Shown: one piece after another, positions 1 to 7,865 of the stretch
How positions within the stretch are numbered: position 1 is the stretch's first letter
Layout: each line of letters begins with the position of its first letter
From: Bacteriovorax sp.
Lineage (GTDB): Bacteria; Bdellovibrionota; Bacteriovoracia; Bacteriovoracales; Bacteriovoracaceae
Assembly (NCBI GenBank): GCA_014377485.1
Contig: JACMPM010000029.1
Location: 37,786 to 101,785, forward strand
Direction of reading: 5' to 3'
Length of the DNA stretch: 64,000 nucleotides
Program-made: the position numbers and the translations under genes
Notes under the pieces: generated by a model
What the model was told of the DNA's origin: nothing
The model's input: only the letters and a program-made list of their open reading frames with translations
Databases searched by the model: none

Positions 1-390
1 ATCGGAGAAGACAATAATATCACTTTTATCCATTAAAACGGCTTGATTGCGCGCTTCCGTTTTACCGACTCTGCCCTCAACTCGATAAAGCTTAACACCA
101 AAATCAGAAAAGCTTTTTACGATCTCGTCTGTATTATCAGTTGAACCATCAGACACAACGACAATTTCGAATTTATCTTTTGGATAATTTGTTAACAAAG
201 CGTTATTTATTTTTTCAGCAATAATTTTTTCTTCATTATAAGCAGCAATTAATAAGCTTACTGTAGGATAATATTGTAATTCTTTCTTAACTTTGTGATT
301 TGAAAAAATTGAAAAGATGAAAATAGTTAATGGATATCCTATGTAGGCGAAAAGTATTATTCCAACAAGAACGTACAACAAAAAATTCAT
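1..390 (-). CDS. Glycosyltransferase family 2, N-terminal part (cut by window edge)
   Basis: The first 130 residues are visible; the gene runs off the left edge. An N-terminal hydrophobic segment (about residues 3-28) is followed by a GT-A start, PTVSLLIAAYNEEKII, and the nucleotide-binding motif VVSDGSTDNT near residues 83-92. The window ends at VFSD, just before the expected metal-binding DxD region. Membrane-anchored GT2 enzymes of this layout (cellulose-synthase/PgaC-like) add sugars to an extracellular or lipid-linked polysaccharide at the inner membrane. Its ATG follows the upstream polymerase gene by one base, so it is the fourth gene of a unit starting near 3681. Family is clear; sugar and linkage cannot be told. 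Confidence 0.88.
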   Translation of the reverse strand, partial: MNFLLYVLVGIILFAYIGYPLTIFIFSIFSNHKVKKELQYYPTVSLLIAAYNEEKIIAEKINNALLTNYPKDKFEIVVVSDGSTDNTDEIVKSFSDFGVKLYRVEGRVGKTEARNQAVLMDKSDIIVFSD

Positions 391-391
391 T

Positions 392-1852
392 TTAAATTAG
401 ACCTCTTTTATGAAGAGCTCCCATTAATCCGTATGATGTTACTTTAACATGATCCTTCCGATAGAGCTGTCCAGAAGCTACAACAATACCTAATAAAATA
501 TACGGATATAAAATATAAGTATGGGAGAGGAAAGAAATTGTAGTGCCATAGGCAATCATCGCCAAAATATACTCAGGGTGTACAAAACGCATCCGCCAGG
601 CAGACCTAAAGGCATAGACCCAAACTGCCATATAAAAGATAAACCCCATAATACCTGTTTCAGCAAGGGCGAGAATCCATGCTGAATGGGCAGTTTTGTT
701 GGCCCCTTCTGAACCTACAAAACCATCGGTATACTCGAGAAGTTTATTGTTATAACTGCCATAGCCAATTCCAAAAATAGGATTTTTTATACCCATTCTA
801 ATACCGGCTTCCCAATAAATTTTTCGATTATTGGTAGATCCTGAAATATCAGCTTCATCTCTTTTTATTAATGACATTACACCCATGCTTAAAAAAAGAC
901 TTACTACTAAAACGACAGAAGCTATTTTTTTATTACTCGCTTTCAACCAAAAGAAGGCAGCAATCAATGCGCCCATACCAAGGATCGCCCCTCTTGATTT
1001 TGATAGCCAAATTAAATAGCTATAAAAAACTACAATCAATAACGATAACGAATATTTCAAAAATTTATTTTTTATAACATTAAGAAAAACTAAAGCAAAA
1101 GGAATCGATAAAATCATAATTGCAGCAATATCATTTGAGTTTTCTAAAATTCCAAAACTCTTCAAACGAGCACCCTCGGCCAAATCCCCTAGCACCATAG
1201 ATCGGTAAAATGAAACAAAGGCTTTTTCAGTTATTCCTAAAACAAGGGCGGCCTGAATAGGAAATATAAATTCTTTTTTATCAACAACATTTACGATTAA
1301 GTAATAGATGACAATATTTTTAATGAATATTTCGCCAAATTCTTCCAGCCCTCTTGCAGAGTTACCCGATGGGAGAATGGAGAAAAAAGTCCAGCAAGTA
1401 AAAAAGAAAAGCATAGTATTGGCAAAGTTCCAACTAAAGAAAAACTGCTTTCTAATCACTTTGTGAACAAGAAAACTTGCAACAACAATAATAAAAACAT
1501 CTCTCAACATAGAATTCATTACTTCATTATGAAAGAATTCCCATGGTCTTGAGATTAATAAAAAAATAAAAAAAGCGACTGCAAATTTTGGATCAAATAA
1601 AAGCAAGGAGATGAAGAGAGCATAAGTTAATGAAAGAACTATTAACCCTGATCCCCACTCATGAAGGAAAAGAAAAAATAGTCCAAGGAAAATCCCAGTG
1701 AGCAGAGAAAAGATAACTCCTTTAGAAATTTTCCGTACAGGATTAAATGTTTTAGCGACTTGATCTTTCCATGCATAGTAAAGGAAAAACAAACAAAGTA
1801 ATGCCGCTACAAATTGATGAATGATAAATAAATACTCTTCCCCGTTCAACAT
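392..1852 (-). CDS. O-antigen ligase/polymerase family membrane protein (Wzy/WaaL-like)
   Basis: A 486-residue multi-spanning membrane protein with roughly 10-12 hydrophobic segments and a large periplasmic loop late in the chain. The loop contains the family-typical GIKNPIFGIGYGSYNN region (near residues 355-370) followed by a conserved-looking HSAWI segment, as in the Wzy_C/O-antigen ligase family. Such proteins polymerise lipid-linked oligosaccharide repeats or attach them to an acceptor on the periplasmic face. Its neighbours, a Wzz-type co-polymerase (12 bp upstream) and a GT2 gene (1 bp downstream), favour polymerase over ligase, but sequence alone does not decide this. Confidence 0.85.
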   Translation of the reverse strand: MLNGEEYLFIIHQFVAALLCLFFLYYAWKDQVAKTFNPVRKISKGVIFSLLTGIFLGLFFLFLHEWGSGLIVLSLTYALFISLLLFDPKFAVAFFIFLLISRPWEFFHNEVMNSMLRDVFIIVVASFLVHKVIRKQFFFSWNFANTMLFFFTCWTFFSILPSGNSARGLEEFGEIFIKNIVIYYLIVNVVDKKEFIFPIQAALVLGITEKAFVSFYRSMVLGDLAEGARLKSFGILENSNDIAAIMILSIPFALVFLNVIKNKFLKYSLSLLIVVFYSYLIWLSKSRGAILGMGALIAAFFWLKASNKKIASVVLVVSLFLSMGVMSLIKRDEADISGSTNNRKIYWEAGIRMGIKNPIFGIGYGSYNNKLLEYTDGFVGSEGANKTAHSAWILALAETGIMGFIFYMAVWVYAFRSAWRMRFVHPEYILAMIAYGTTISFLSHTYILYPYILLGIVVASGQLYRKDHVKVTSYGLMGALHKRGLI

Positions 1853-1864
1853 TTTATATTTCCG

Positions 1865-3091
1865 CTATATAGTCTGAATTCTTCCTGAGGAGTCCTCTAA
1901 ATTTTTAGCTTCATCATTTTCTTGTATAAAAATTAGTTTATTAGACATCAGTTGCGTTTCATCTATATGAGGTAGTATTCCCAGATACTCACCTTTTAAT
2001 AATAAGGCTAAATCCTTAGTTGCATCTATAGAATCTAAACTCATAACTTCTTTATAAAATACGTATCCAAAACAGGCGATTAATCCAATCATAAATCCAA
2101 GGCTGGCAAAAAGTCTTTTCTTTGGAAATAATGGACTAGTTGGATATTGAGGAGATTCAATTATCCCAATGTAACTAGGTAAGCTTTTTCTTTCGATATC
2201 TAATGCGATATTTATATCATTAAATTTTGAATATAACTTAGCAGCAATAGTGTTTTGAATTTCGGCATTCCCCGCCATCATTAATGGAGCGTCATTGTAT
2301 TCTTTCATCGTTTTAGAATCTTGGTCTGGTGTGACTCCAGATTCATTATTTTTAGGTTCATTAACCCAATTTTCTAAAGTTGCTTTTCTTTGCTCTAGTT
2401 TTACGATTCTTGGATGTTGAATATTAAATTGTAACTTTAAGGCATTGATATCCAAATTAATCTTGGCAATCTCTGAACGTAGAACGGTTGGATTTTTTGA
2501 TGCCAATGCATTTGAAGAAATATCTGAATCTGTAATATGTTTTGTCACGTTTACTGACTCTAACTTTTTCAAAATTGTTCTTTTCGCAATCTCAATAGTC
2601 TCGATACGTGAATCAATAAAATATGAACGAACCGTATCCATTACTTTTTTCGAGACCTCATAAGTAACATTTGGGTCACTATGCATGAATCCTATACGAT
2701 AAGACTGTCCACCTGTAGAAAACAGAATAAACTGGTCTCTTAGGTATTGACGTCTTTTTGACAATTCAAAGGGAGGTAAATTCTTAGGATAGATATTATA
2801 AGTATTACCTATTTGATCGATAAATTCATCGCTCATTACTTCTTTAACCATTGACTCCACAGTTTGAGTCATTTCCTGAATCGAATTCATTCCGGGAATA
2901 ACTTCACTAATTAAAGCATTTTTAAAATATTTAGAATAAATATTTAATTCAAAGTCCGTACGATAAGTTTTTGGCAAAATAAAACTTAACTGGACCATGC
3001 TTAACACAGATATACCCATGATAATCAACAATGGTTTTTTGTGGGTAAGGAGTAAGTTTAAGAAATCTTTGATGTAAATTTTTTCTTTCAT
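1865..3091 (-). CDS. Wzz/GumC-type polysaccharide co-polymerase (chain-length determinant)
   Basis: 408 residues with the typical PCP layout: one N-terminal membrane segment (about 17-38, ending in a proline before YRTDFEL), a long periplasmic part with predicted coiled-coil stretches, and a second membrane segment after a proline-containing stretch (SPQYPTSPLFPKKR then LFASLGFMIGLIACFGYVFY near 335-355). These proteins set polysaccharide chain length together with a Wzy polymerase and a cytoplasmic CpsD-type ATPase. Here the ATPase gene lies 8 bp upstream and the polymerase 12 bp downstream, which supports this role. The C-terminus is a cytoplasmic tail of about 55 residues without a kinase domain, so kinase and co-polymerase are split genes. 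Confidence 0.88.
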   Translation of the reverse strand: MKEKIYIKDFLNLLLTHKKPLLIIMGISVLSMVQLSFILPKTYRTDFELNIYSKYFKNALISEVIPGMNSIQEMTQTVESMVKEVMSDEFIDQIGNTYNIYPKNLPPFELSKRRQYLRDQFILFSTGGQSYRIGFMHSDPNVTYEVSKKVMDTVRSYFIDSRIETIEIAKRTILKKLESVNVTKHITDSDISSNALASKNPTVLRSEIAKINLDINALKLQFNIQHPRIVKLEQRKATLENWVNEPKNNESGVTPDQDSKTMKEYNDAPLMMAGNAEIQNTIAAKLYSKFNDINIALDIERKSLPSYIGIIESPQYPTSPLFPKKRLFASLGFMIGLIACFGYVFYKEVMSLDSIDATKDLALLLKGEYLGILPHIDETQLMSNKLIFIQENDEAKNLEDSSGRIQTI

Positions 3092-3099
3092 AGTTTTTA

Positions 3100-3681
3100 T
3101 TATTTGTTGTAAATAATTCCTAATAATTTTTTTCTATTTATTTCGATATCATTTTTTACTTTGTTGGAATGCTCACTTCTGCTTAATATTTTCTCGCTTG
3201 AAACTATTAAGTTCGAATCTGTATTTAACTTTATAAATGAATCTGACTGTGTTACCAGATTAGGTGTATCAACGATCAGAATGTCAACTTGTTCGGATAG
3301 ATTCGAAATAATACGATTAATATATAAACTATCGTGCATGCTTTTAGACCAATTCACATCTAAGTCTTTCAATCTGAAAATTGAAAAAGAAAAAGGGTGA
3401 CCAATAACTAAGCCATCTTTTGTAGTGTAATCTTTCAAGTATAAATTTAAAAGGCTATCCCCTTCGGGGTTTAGATCTACCAATAAGATTTTCAACTTAT
3501 AAACTTCACTTAATCCCCGGGCCAAAAGAATTGAAACGGTAGTTTTCCCTTCTAATCGCTCTTCGCTTAGTACTGATAAGCTTTTTAATTTTTTGGTTGC
3601 ATATTGAAAGTGAATTCTTTGCAACATATTGGCAACAGATTCAGACTCCCAAACTTGCTTTAGTTGATTATTAAAATTCAT
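3100..3681 (-). CDS. CpsD/ExoP-like P-loop ATPase (degenerate BY-kinase)
   Basis: A 193-residue P-loop protein of the ParA/MinD-related capsular family. The Walker A region reads SEERLEGKTTVSILLA (K46); Walker A' is ILLVDLNPEGDSL and Walker B is VDILIVDTPN. Bacterial tyrosine kinases normally read PGEGKST here, so the glycine-rich part is altered, and there is no C-terminal tyrosine cluster (the end is KKLLGIIYNK). It probably binds nucleotide and partners the Wzz protein encoded 8 bp downstream, but autophosphorylation on tyrosine looks unlikely. First gene of the 3681-to-1 transcription unit; no clear Shine-Dalgarno was seen before the ATG. Confidence 0.78.
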   Translation of the reverse strand: MNFNNQLKQVWESESVANMLQRIHFQYATKKLKSLSVLSEERLEGKTTVSILLARGLSEVYKLKILLVDLNPEGDSLLNLYLKDYTTKDGLVIGHPFSFSIFRLKDLDVNWSKSMHDSLYINRIISNLSEQVDILIVDTPNLVTQSDSFIKLNTDSNLIVSSEKILSRSEHSNKVKNDIEINRKKLLGIIYNK

Positions 3682-3979
3682 GCGATAGTCCTATATTTAA
3701 TTGTTCTGCGTGATCATACCAGTTTAAGAATCAGCTACAAGTTATCATGTAAATGTTATCTATATAATTGACAGAAGATTGACCATTTCCCTTTAATCCA
3801 TAAACCATGCAAAATTTTCATTATTTCCCGGTTTAAAAAGCTTGATTTTAGCAGAAGCCACGAGGATGCACACATTAACAAAAATAATGGTTAATGGTAC
3901 TTAACTTATCTTTAAGATTTTTCTCAGAAAGGTGAATTTATCACGAGAAAGCCTTTATTTGGGAGCTAGATCCAATTTT
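3682..3979. other. Intergenic region, no gene recognised
   Basis: About 300 bp between two minus-strand polysaccharide genes. It must carry the promoter of the unit beginning at 3681. A TGG...GC pair on the minus strand near 3707-3724 looks sigma-54-like but has a 9-base instead of 10-base spacing, so it is not called. No coding-like frame was found. Confidence 0.4.
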
Positions 3980-4663
3980 TTATGAGTTCTTAAAAAAAGT
4001 AAGCATTTTAATAGCAGTATAATAACTGATGATTACGTTGAATAGAATTGAAGATTTGTTATTAATATAGAATAAATCATATTCTAATTTTTCATGAGCC
4101 TTAGCATCGTATGGAAGACAAACTTGAGCAAGGCCAGTTATACCAGGTTTTACTTCACGACGTCTGCGATAATCTGAAATTTCAGTTTCAAAAATTACCA
4201 CAAACTCAGGTCTTTCCGGCCTTGGTCCAACAAAAGACATCTCGCCTAAAACAACATTGAACAACTGTGGCAATTCATCAAAATGACTGGCACGTAAAAA
4301 TTTTCCAAGGCGAGTGACTCGTGGATCATTTATTGTTGATAGCATTGGACCAGTTGTAGCTTCTGCATTTTCTATCATTGATCTAAATTTAAAGATATTA
4401 AAGTTTTTTCCGCTTTTCCCAACTCTGACTTGAGAGTAGAAAACATCTCCACCCATCGTTAATTTAATTGCGAGTGAAACAATGAGCATAATCGGAGCAA
4501 AAACTATTAATAATGTAACCGCGAAAAAAGCTTCAAAAGTAGCTTCTGCTCGCTGCCCGATGGTAAGATTTTTAAAAAGATAGGTATCAGTATAAAAAAC
4601 CGAAGTTAGATCAAATTTACTAATATTCAAGGCATTTGAATTTGAAACTGATAAATGATTCAC
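3980..4663 (-). CDS. Polyprenyl-phosphate sugar phosphotransferase (phosphoglycosyl transferase), copy A
   Basis: 227 residues of the WbaP/WcaJ/PglC-type 'bacterial sugar transferase' family. A hydrophobic re-entrant segment (about 43-65) is followed by the catalytic domain: YSQVRVGKSGKNFNIFKFRS, then SHFDELPQLFNVVLGEMSFV and GPRPERPEF, the usual active-site signature. It moves a sugar-1-phosphate from UDP-sugar to undecaprenyl phosphate, starting a repeat unit at the inner membrane. It is a close paralogue of the protein at 6575-7255, aligning over the whole length including the unusual N-terminal tail (FYTD...LF). It stands alone, about 300 bp from the polymerase unit and 160 bp from the PPTase gene. 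Confidence 0.92.
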   Translation of the reverse strand: MNHLSVSNSNALNISKFDLTSVFYTDTYLFKNLTIGQRAEATFEAFFAVTLLIVFAPIMLIVSLAIKLTMGGDVFYSQVRVGKSGKNFNIFKFRSMIENAEATTGPMLSTINDPRVTRLGKFLRASHFDELPQLFNVVLGEMSFVGPRPERPEFVVIFETEISDYRRRREVKPGITGLAQVCLPYDAKAHEKLEYDLFYINNKSSILFNVIISYYTAIKMLTFFKNS

Positions 4664-4822
4664 AAAATTCGCTCCATCAATAAATATTTAATTAAGATGG
4701 AACACTCTTAAGTTAGGATGGGTTAAAGTTCAACTACATTATGAAGTAAGGGAATTTTTTATAGGTTAAATGGCCTAGACAGGGTGTTTTATGGTCGTTT
4801 CCAGGAAATTATTAACCAATAA

Positions 4823-5503
4823 TTAATTAGGAATCTCTAAGACTGTTAAGCAATTATTTCCAATAATTTTGAAGCGCCCTTCAAACTGGAATCTTCCTGA
4901 AGGACCTAATGACGAAGTAATCTGAGAAATTAAATCAATTTTAAAGGCTCCAGTGGATGTATCAATTTCTCTGAGAGCAGCTGCTTCAAACCCAAAAAAG
5001 CGTTTGGCGCTCGGATAAAGTGCTTTATAGAGAGATTCTTTAGCTGAAAAAATAAGTGTCAAGAGATCGTTATCATTTAGAGTTTTATGAGTTTTAAGAT
5101 CTTCTGCGCTTCTGATATATCGAGCCAACTCTAACTTGGCCCTGCCAATAACTTCAAAATCAATACCAATTCCCAATAAAGAGGTATTTTTAGAAACAGC
5201 TGCTCCTACCAGGTACTGATTATGAGAAATGCTACCTATTACCTCTAATGGCCAAGCAGGAGATCTACTTAAACCTATTGGTAACGAAAGCAGCTCAGAA
5301 CCAAATTGTATTTCGTGGGCCTTTGAGGCGCATATTCGGCCTAATAGAAATTCATTTTTTCTATTAGGATGAAAATTATCAATATTTTTATATTCGAGAC
5401 GGGATGATAAATGTTTTTGCGAATCACTTAATTCTTCAGCTTTTTTCAAACAAAAAAAGGATGAATGAAGAAAAAGTGAATTCCAATTTTCAGTTGAATC
5501 CAT
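4823..5503 (-). CDS. 4'-phosphopantetheinyl transferase (EntD/Sfp-like)
   Basis: 226 residues. The signature is present in order: GSISHNQYLVGAAV, then GIGIDFEVIGR (Mg-binding D and E), then FSAKESLYKALYP with the W/F-xxKE-xxxK core. The enzyme transfers the phosphopantetheine arm of CoA to a Ser of carrier proteins of fatty-acid, polyketide or non-ribosomal peptide synthases. Its start lies 4 bp after the galE stop, so the two are co-transcribed. Presence inside a polysaccharide locus is odd, as no carrier protein or synthase gene is visible here; it may serve the whole cell. Confidence 0.85.
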   Translation of the reverse strand: MDSTENWNSLFLHSSFFCLKKAEELSDSQKHLSSRLEYKNIDNFHPNRKNEFLLGRICASKAHEIQFGSELLSLPIGLSRSPAWPLEVIGSISHNQYLVGAAVSKNTSLLGIGIDFEVIGRAKLELARYIRSAEDLKTHKTLNDNDLLTLIFSAKESLYKALYPSAKRFFGFEAAALREIDTSTGAFKIDLISQITSSLGPSGRFQFEGRFKIIGNNCLTVLEIPN

Positions 5504-5507
5504 ATTA

Positions 5508-6479
5508 TTACTTTAATTTCTTTTCCCAATCAATGGCAGATTTAACTATATAAGATAGATCATCATATTTCGGAGTCCATCCAAGAATATTTTTAATCTT
5601 CTCGGCCTTTGAAATAAGCGTGACCGCATCCCCTTCTCTGCGAGGGGCCATCTCAACAGCTAATTTTTCACCAGTTATTGCTTCAACTGTATTGAGTACT
5701 TCTTTTACTGAAAAGCCATGGCCGTAACCACAGTTTAGTATTTGAGATTTTATATTTGTATCTAAATAATTGAGAGCATCTAAATGGGCCTGGGCCAAAT
5801 CATCAACATGTATATAATCTCTGATACAAGTACCATCCGGTGTAGGATAATCATCTCCGAAAATAGACATACCGGTCCTTTTACCTGCAACAACTTCTGC
5901 CGCAGTTTTTAATAAATGAGTCGCTTTTGGTGTCGACTGGCCAATTTTCCCGGTAGAGCTTGCACCGGCAACATTAAAATAACGTAAGGCCACGTAGGAG
6001 AACTCGTGAGCACTAGACACATCTTGCAGCATCCATTCAGTCATTAATTTAGACCGCCCATAAGGATTTATGGGACTGGGAAAAGTTTCTTCTGAAGCGA
6101 CTCCGCCCTCTGGCATTCCATAGACTGCGGCCGTAGAAGAAAAAATAAATTTCTTAGTTTTAAACTTTAAACAAGTCTTTAAAAGTTTCAAAGAAAGCTC
6201 AGTATTATTGTGATAATAAAGTGCAGGATTGGTTACACTTTCTGGAACGACTATGCTCCCGGCAAAATGTAAAACAGCTTCAATATTATGATCTGTAAAA
6301 ATAGTGTCTAGAAGTTTTTGATCGTTGAGTTCTCCCACGATCAATTTTCCAAAAAGTACATTTTCACGTCTTCCAGTGGAAAGATTGTCGAGTATAATAA
6401 TATCTTTCGCTTCAGCACCTAATAGACTAACGACGTGGGAGCCGATATAGCCGGCACCGCCTGTTACTAAAATACTCAT
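5508..6479 (-). CDS. galE: UDP-glucose 4-epimerase
   Basis: 323 residues from the ATG at 6479. The Rossmann motif VTGGAGYIGSH is at residues 5-15, YGRSK (catalytic Tyr and Lys) lies near residue 140, followed by LRYFNVAGA, and the C-terminal part has GEKLAVEMAPRREGDAVTLI, all typical of GalE in the extended SDR family. It interconverts UDP-glucose and UDP-galactose for polysaccharide synthesis. An upstream in-frame ATG at 6524 would add 15 residues with no homology; the internal start has AGAGG about 10 bases ahead and puts the glycine motif at the usual N-terminal position. Followed at 4 bp by the PPTase gene. Confidence 0.93.
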   Translation of the reverse strand: MSILVTGGAGYIGSHVVSLLGAEAKDIIILDNLSTGRRENVLFGKLIVGELNDQKLLDTIFTDHNIEAVLHFAGSIVVPESVTNPALYYHNNTELSLKLLKTCLKFKTKKFIFSSTAAVYGMPEGGVASEETFPSPINPYGRSKLMTEWMLQDVSSAHEFSYVALRYFNVAGASSTGKIGQSTPKATHLLKTAAEVVAGKRTGMSIFGDDYPTPDGTCIRDYIHVDDLAQAHLDALNYLDTNIKSQILNCGYGHGFSVKEVLNTVEAITGEKLAVEMAPRREGDAVTLISKAEKIKNILGWTPKYDDLSYIVKSAIDWEKKLK

Positions 6480-6574
6480 TTCCAAAAAACCTCTTTTAAA
6501 TGTTGGCTTGCTAGATTCTAGCACTATTTAGCATAAAATCAGCTTTATCCTATTATTATAAAAGATTAAGAATC

Positions 6575-7255
6575 TTAGTTCTTATAGAATGTGACCATTT
6601 TAAGAGCAGTATAATAAGAAATGATGAAATTGAATAATAATGACTTTTGGTTATCGATATAAAAAACATCGTACTCAAGTTTTTCTTTAGCTGTAGCATC
6701 ATATGGGAGGCAGATTTGGGCCAATCCTGTAATGCCAGGTTTTACTTCTCTCCTGCGGGAGTACTGATCAATTTCTCGCTCATAATTTTCAACAAACTCT
6801 GGCCGTTCAGGGCGTGGTCCAATAAAAGACATATCTCCATGAATGACATTCATTAATTGGGGAAGTTCATCAAAATGACTTGAGCGTAAAAACTTACCTA
6901 ATTTAGTCACTCTGGGATCATCTTTAGATGAGAGCCTTGGACCAGATTCTGCTTCTGCGTTTTCAATCATAGTGCGGAATTTAATTATCAAAAAATGATT
7001 TCCATGCCTTCCAACTCTTGTCTGTGTGTAAAAAACACTTCCACCCATCGTGTATTTTATTGCTACGGATACCGCAAGCATGATGGGAAGAAAAACAATT
7101 AGCAGGAAAAAAGCAAAAAATGTTTCAATAACACTCATCACTTTTTCACTTAAAGTAAGACGATTGAATAGAAAACTGTCTGTATAAAAAATATTAACCA
7201 TGTCGAATTGTTCAATATTTAAAGACGCCTTGTTGTTAACTACCAGATTGTTCAT
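6575..7255 (-). CDS. Polyprenyl-phosphate sugar phosphotransferase, copy B
   Basis: 226 residues, same family and architecture as the product of 3980-4663: membrane segment about 42-64, YTQTRVGRHGNHFLIIKFRT, SHFDELPQLMNVIHGDMSFI, GPRPERPEFVENYE. I take the ATG at 7255 because it overlaps the preceding gene's stop as ATGA and aligns with the start of copy A; an upstream in-frame start at 7273 is less likely. It initiates repeat-unit synthesis on undecaprenyl phosphate. Two full-length paralogues within 3 kb suggest either two polysaccharides or alternative first sugars. The unit is probably driven by the sigma-54 site at 7523-7538. Confidence 0.92.
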   Translation of the reverse strand: MNNLVVNNKASLNIEQFDMVNIFYTDSFLFNRLTLSEKVMSVIETFFAFFLLIVFLPIMLAVSVAIKYTMGGSVFYTQTRVGRHGNHFLIIKFRTMIENAEAESGPRLSSKDDPRVTKLGKFLRSSHFDELPQLMNVIHGDMSFIGPRPERPEFVENYEREIDQYSRRREVKPGITGLAQICLPYDATAKEKLEYDVFYIDNQKSLLFNFIISYYTALKMVTFYKN

Positions 7256-7485
7256 ACAGTAAGTCCCCAACATTTTACACCCTCATTTCTTTCACAAATA
7301 AAGTGGTGGTTTAATTTTTCTATAAGCCAATTAGGAGTAATGGTTTCATTTAAAAAAATAATTTTTCCTTCTGGATCAAAATGAAAAGATACAAACTCTT
7401 CCTCATCTCTTAGTTTTTCTGTATGTATTTTTTCTATATGCTTAGAGATGTGTGTCTTTTTTTTGCGTTTATATTTTTTATTCAC
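7252..7485 (-). CDS. Small basic protein of unknown function
   Basis: 77 residues if started at the GTG at 7485; a Lys/His-rich N-terminus (NKKYKRKKKTHISKHIEK) is followed by an acidic middle and a C-terminal stretch FLNETITPNWLIEKLNHHF. I prefer this GTG over the ATG at 7503 because AGGAGG lies 5 bases before the GTG, that is inside the first codons of the longer version, while nothing resembling a ribosome site precedes the ATG. No family recognised. Its stop overlaps the ATG of the sugar transferase (ATGA), so the two are translationally coupled and probably act in the same pathway. Confidence 0.6.
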   Translation of the reverse strand: MNKKYKRKKKTHISKHIEKIHTEKLRDEEEFVSFHFDPEGKIIFLNETITPNWLIEKLNHHFICERNEGVKCWGLTV

Positions 7486-7522
7486 TTCTTCCTCCTTAAA
7501 CATTTAGTTTCAGATTGACAAA

Positions 7523-7538
7523 TGCATTGACCGTGCCA
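7523..7538 (-). promoter_or_regulatory. Sigma-54 (RpoN) promoter
   Basis: On the minus strand the bases read TGGCACGGTCAATGCA: a consensus -24 TGGCACG, four bases, then ATGCA in place of TTGCA/T. GG and GC are separated by exactly 10 bases, as RpoN requires. It lies about 38 bp upstream of the GTG start of the small-protein/sugar-transferase unit. It implies control by an enhancer-binding activator not seen in the window. Confidence 0.65.
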
Positions 7539-7548
7539 AATTTAAGAT

Positions 7549-7863
7549 GTGAAAATCATAATCAAAAGAAAGAAGCTAGATAATCCCCAAGTCATTCTGT
7601 CGGGGATTTTTGGGATAATAATTAAATTCATAACTTTAATTATTCATAATGAAAAACTATCAATTTCATACTTAAAGGAAGTTATAGCTTTAGAAATCAG
7701 TCTCAATTAAGTTGATTTTTTTTGAACCAAAATTTCAAAATATTGGAGAATAGGTTATGAGAAAGTAGGAGTCTTTTATATCTTTAAATTATTAAGTAAA
7801 TTTTTCCATTATCCTTCAAGATATTTTAGAAAATATAATATACGTCTCAAATCTCCAGAATAA
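7549..7863 (+). pseudogene. Decayed reading frame, unidentified
   Basis: One frame starting at a GTG (VKIIIKRKKLDNPQVILSG...) stays open for 53 codons, has TAA at 7708 and TGA at 7723, then continues for 45 more codons (KYWRIGYEKVGVFYIFKLLS...) to TAA at 7861, three bases before the convergent uvrB stop. Amino-acid composition looks protein-like on both sides of the stops, while the other frames do not. I do not recognise the family; the tail resembles a membrane-associated sugar-transferase end only vaguely. It fills most of the gap between the polysaccharide locus and uvrB. Confidence 0.35.
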
Positions 7864-7865
7864 TA

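Noticed and set aside
7582..7608. AATCCCC/GGGGATT inverted repeat followed by T-run as a terminator
   Set aside because: It lies inside a decayed plus-strand reading frame and no plus-strand gene ends just before it; on the minus strand no T-run follows.
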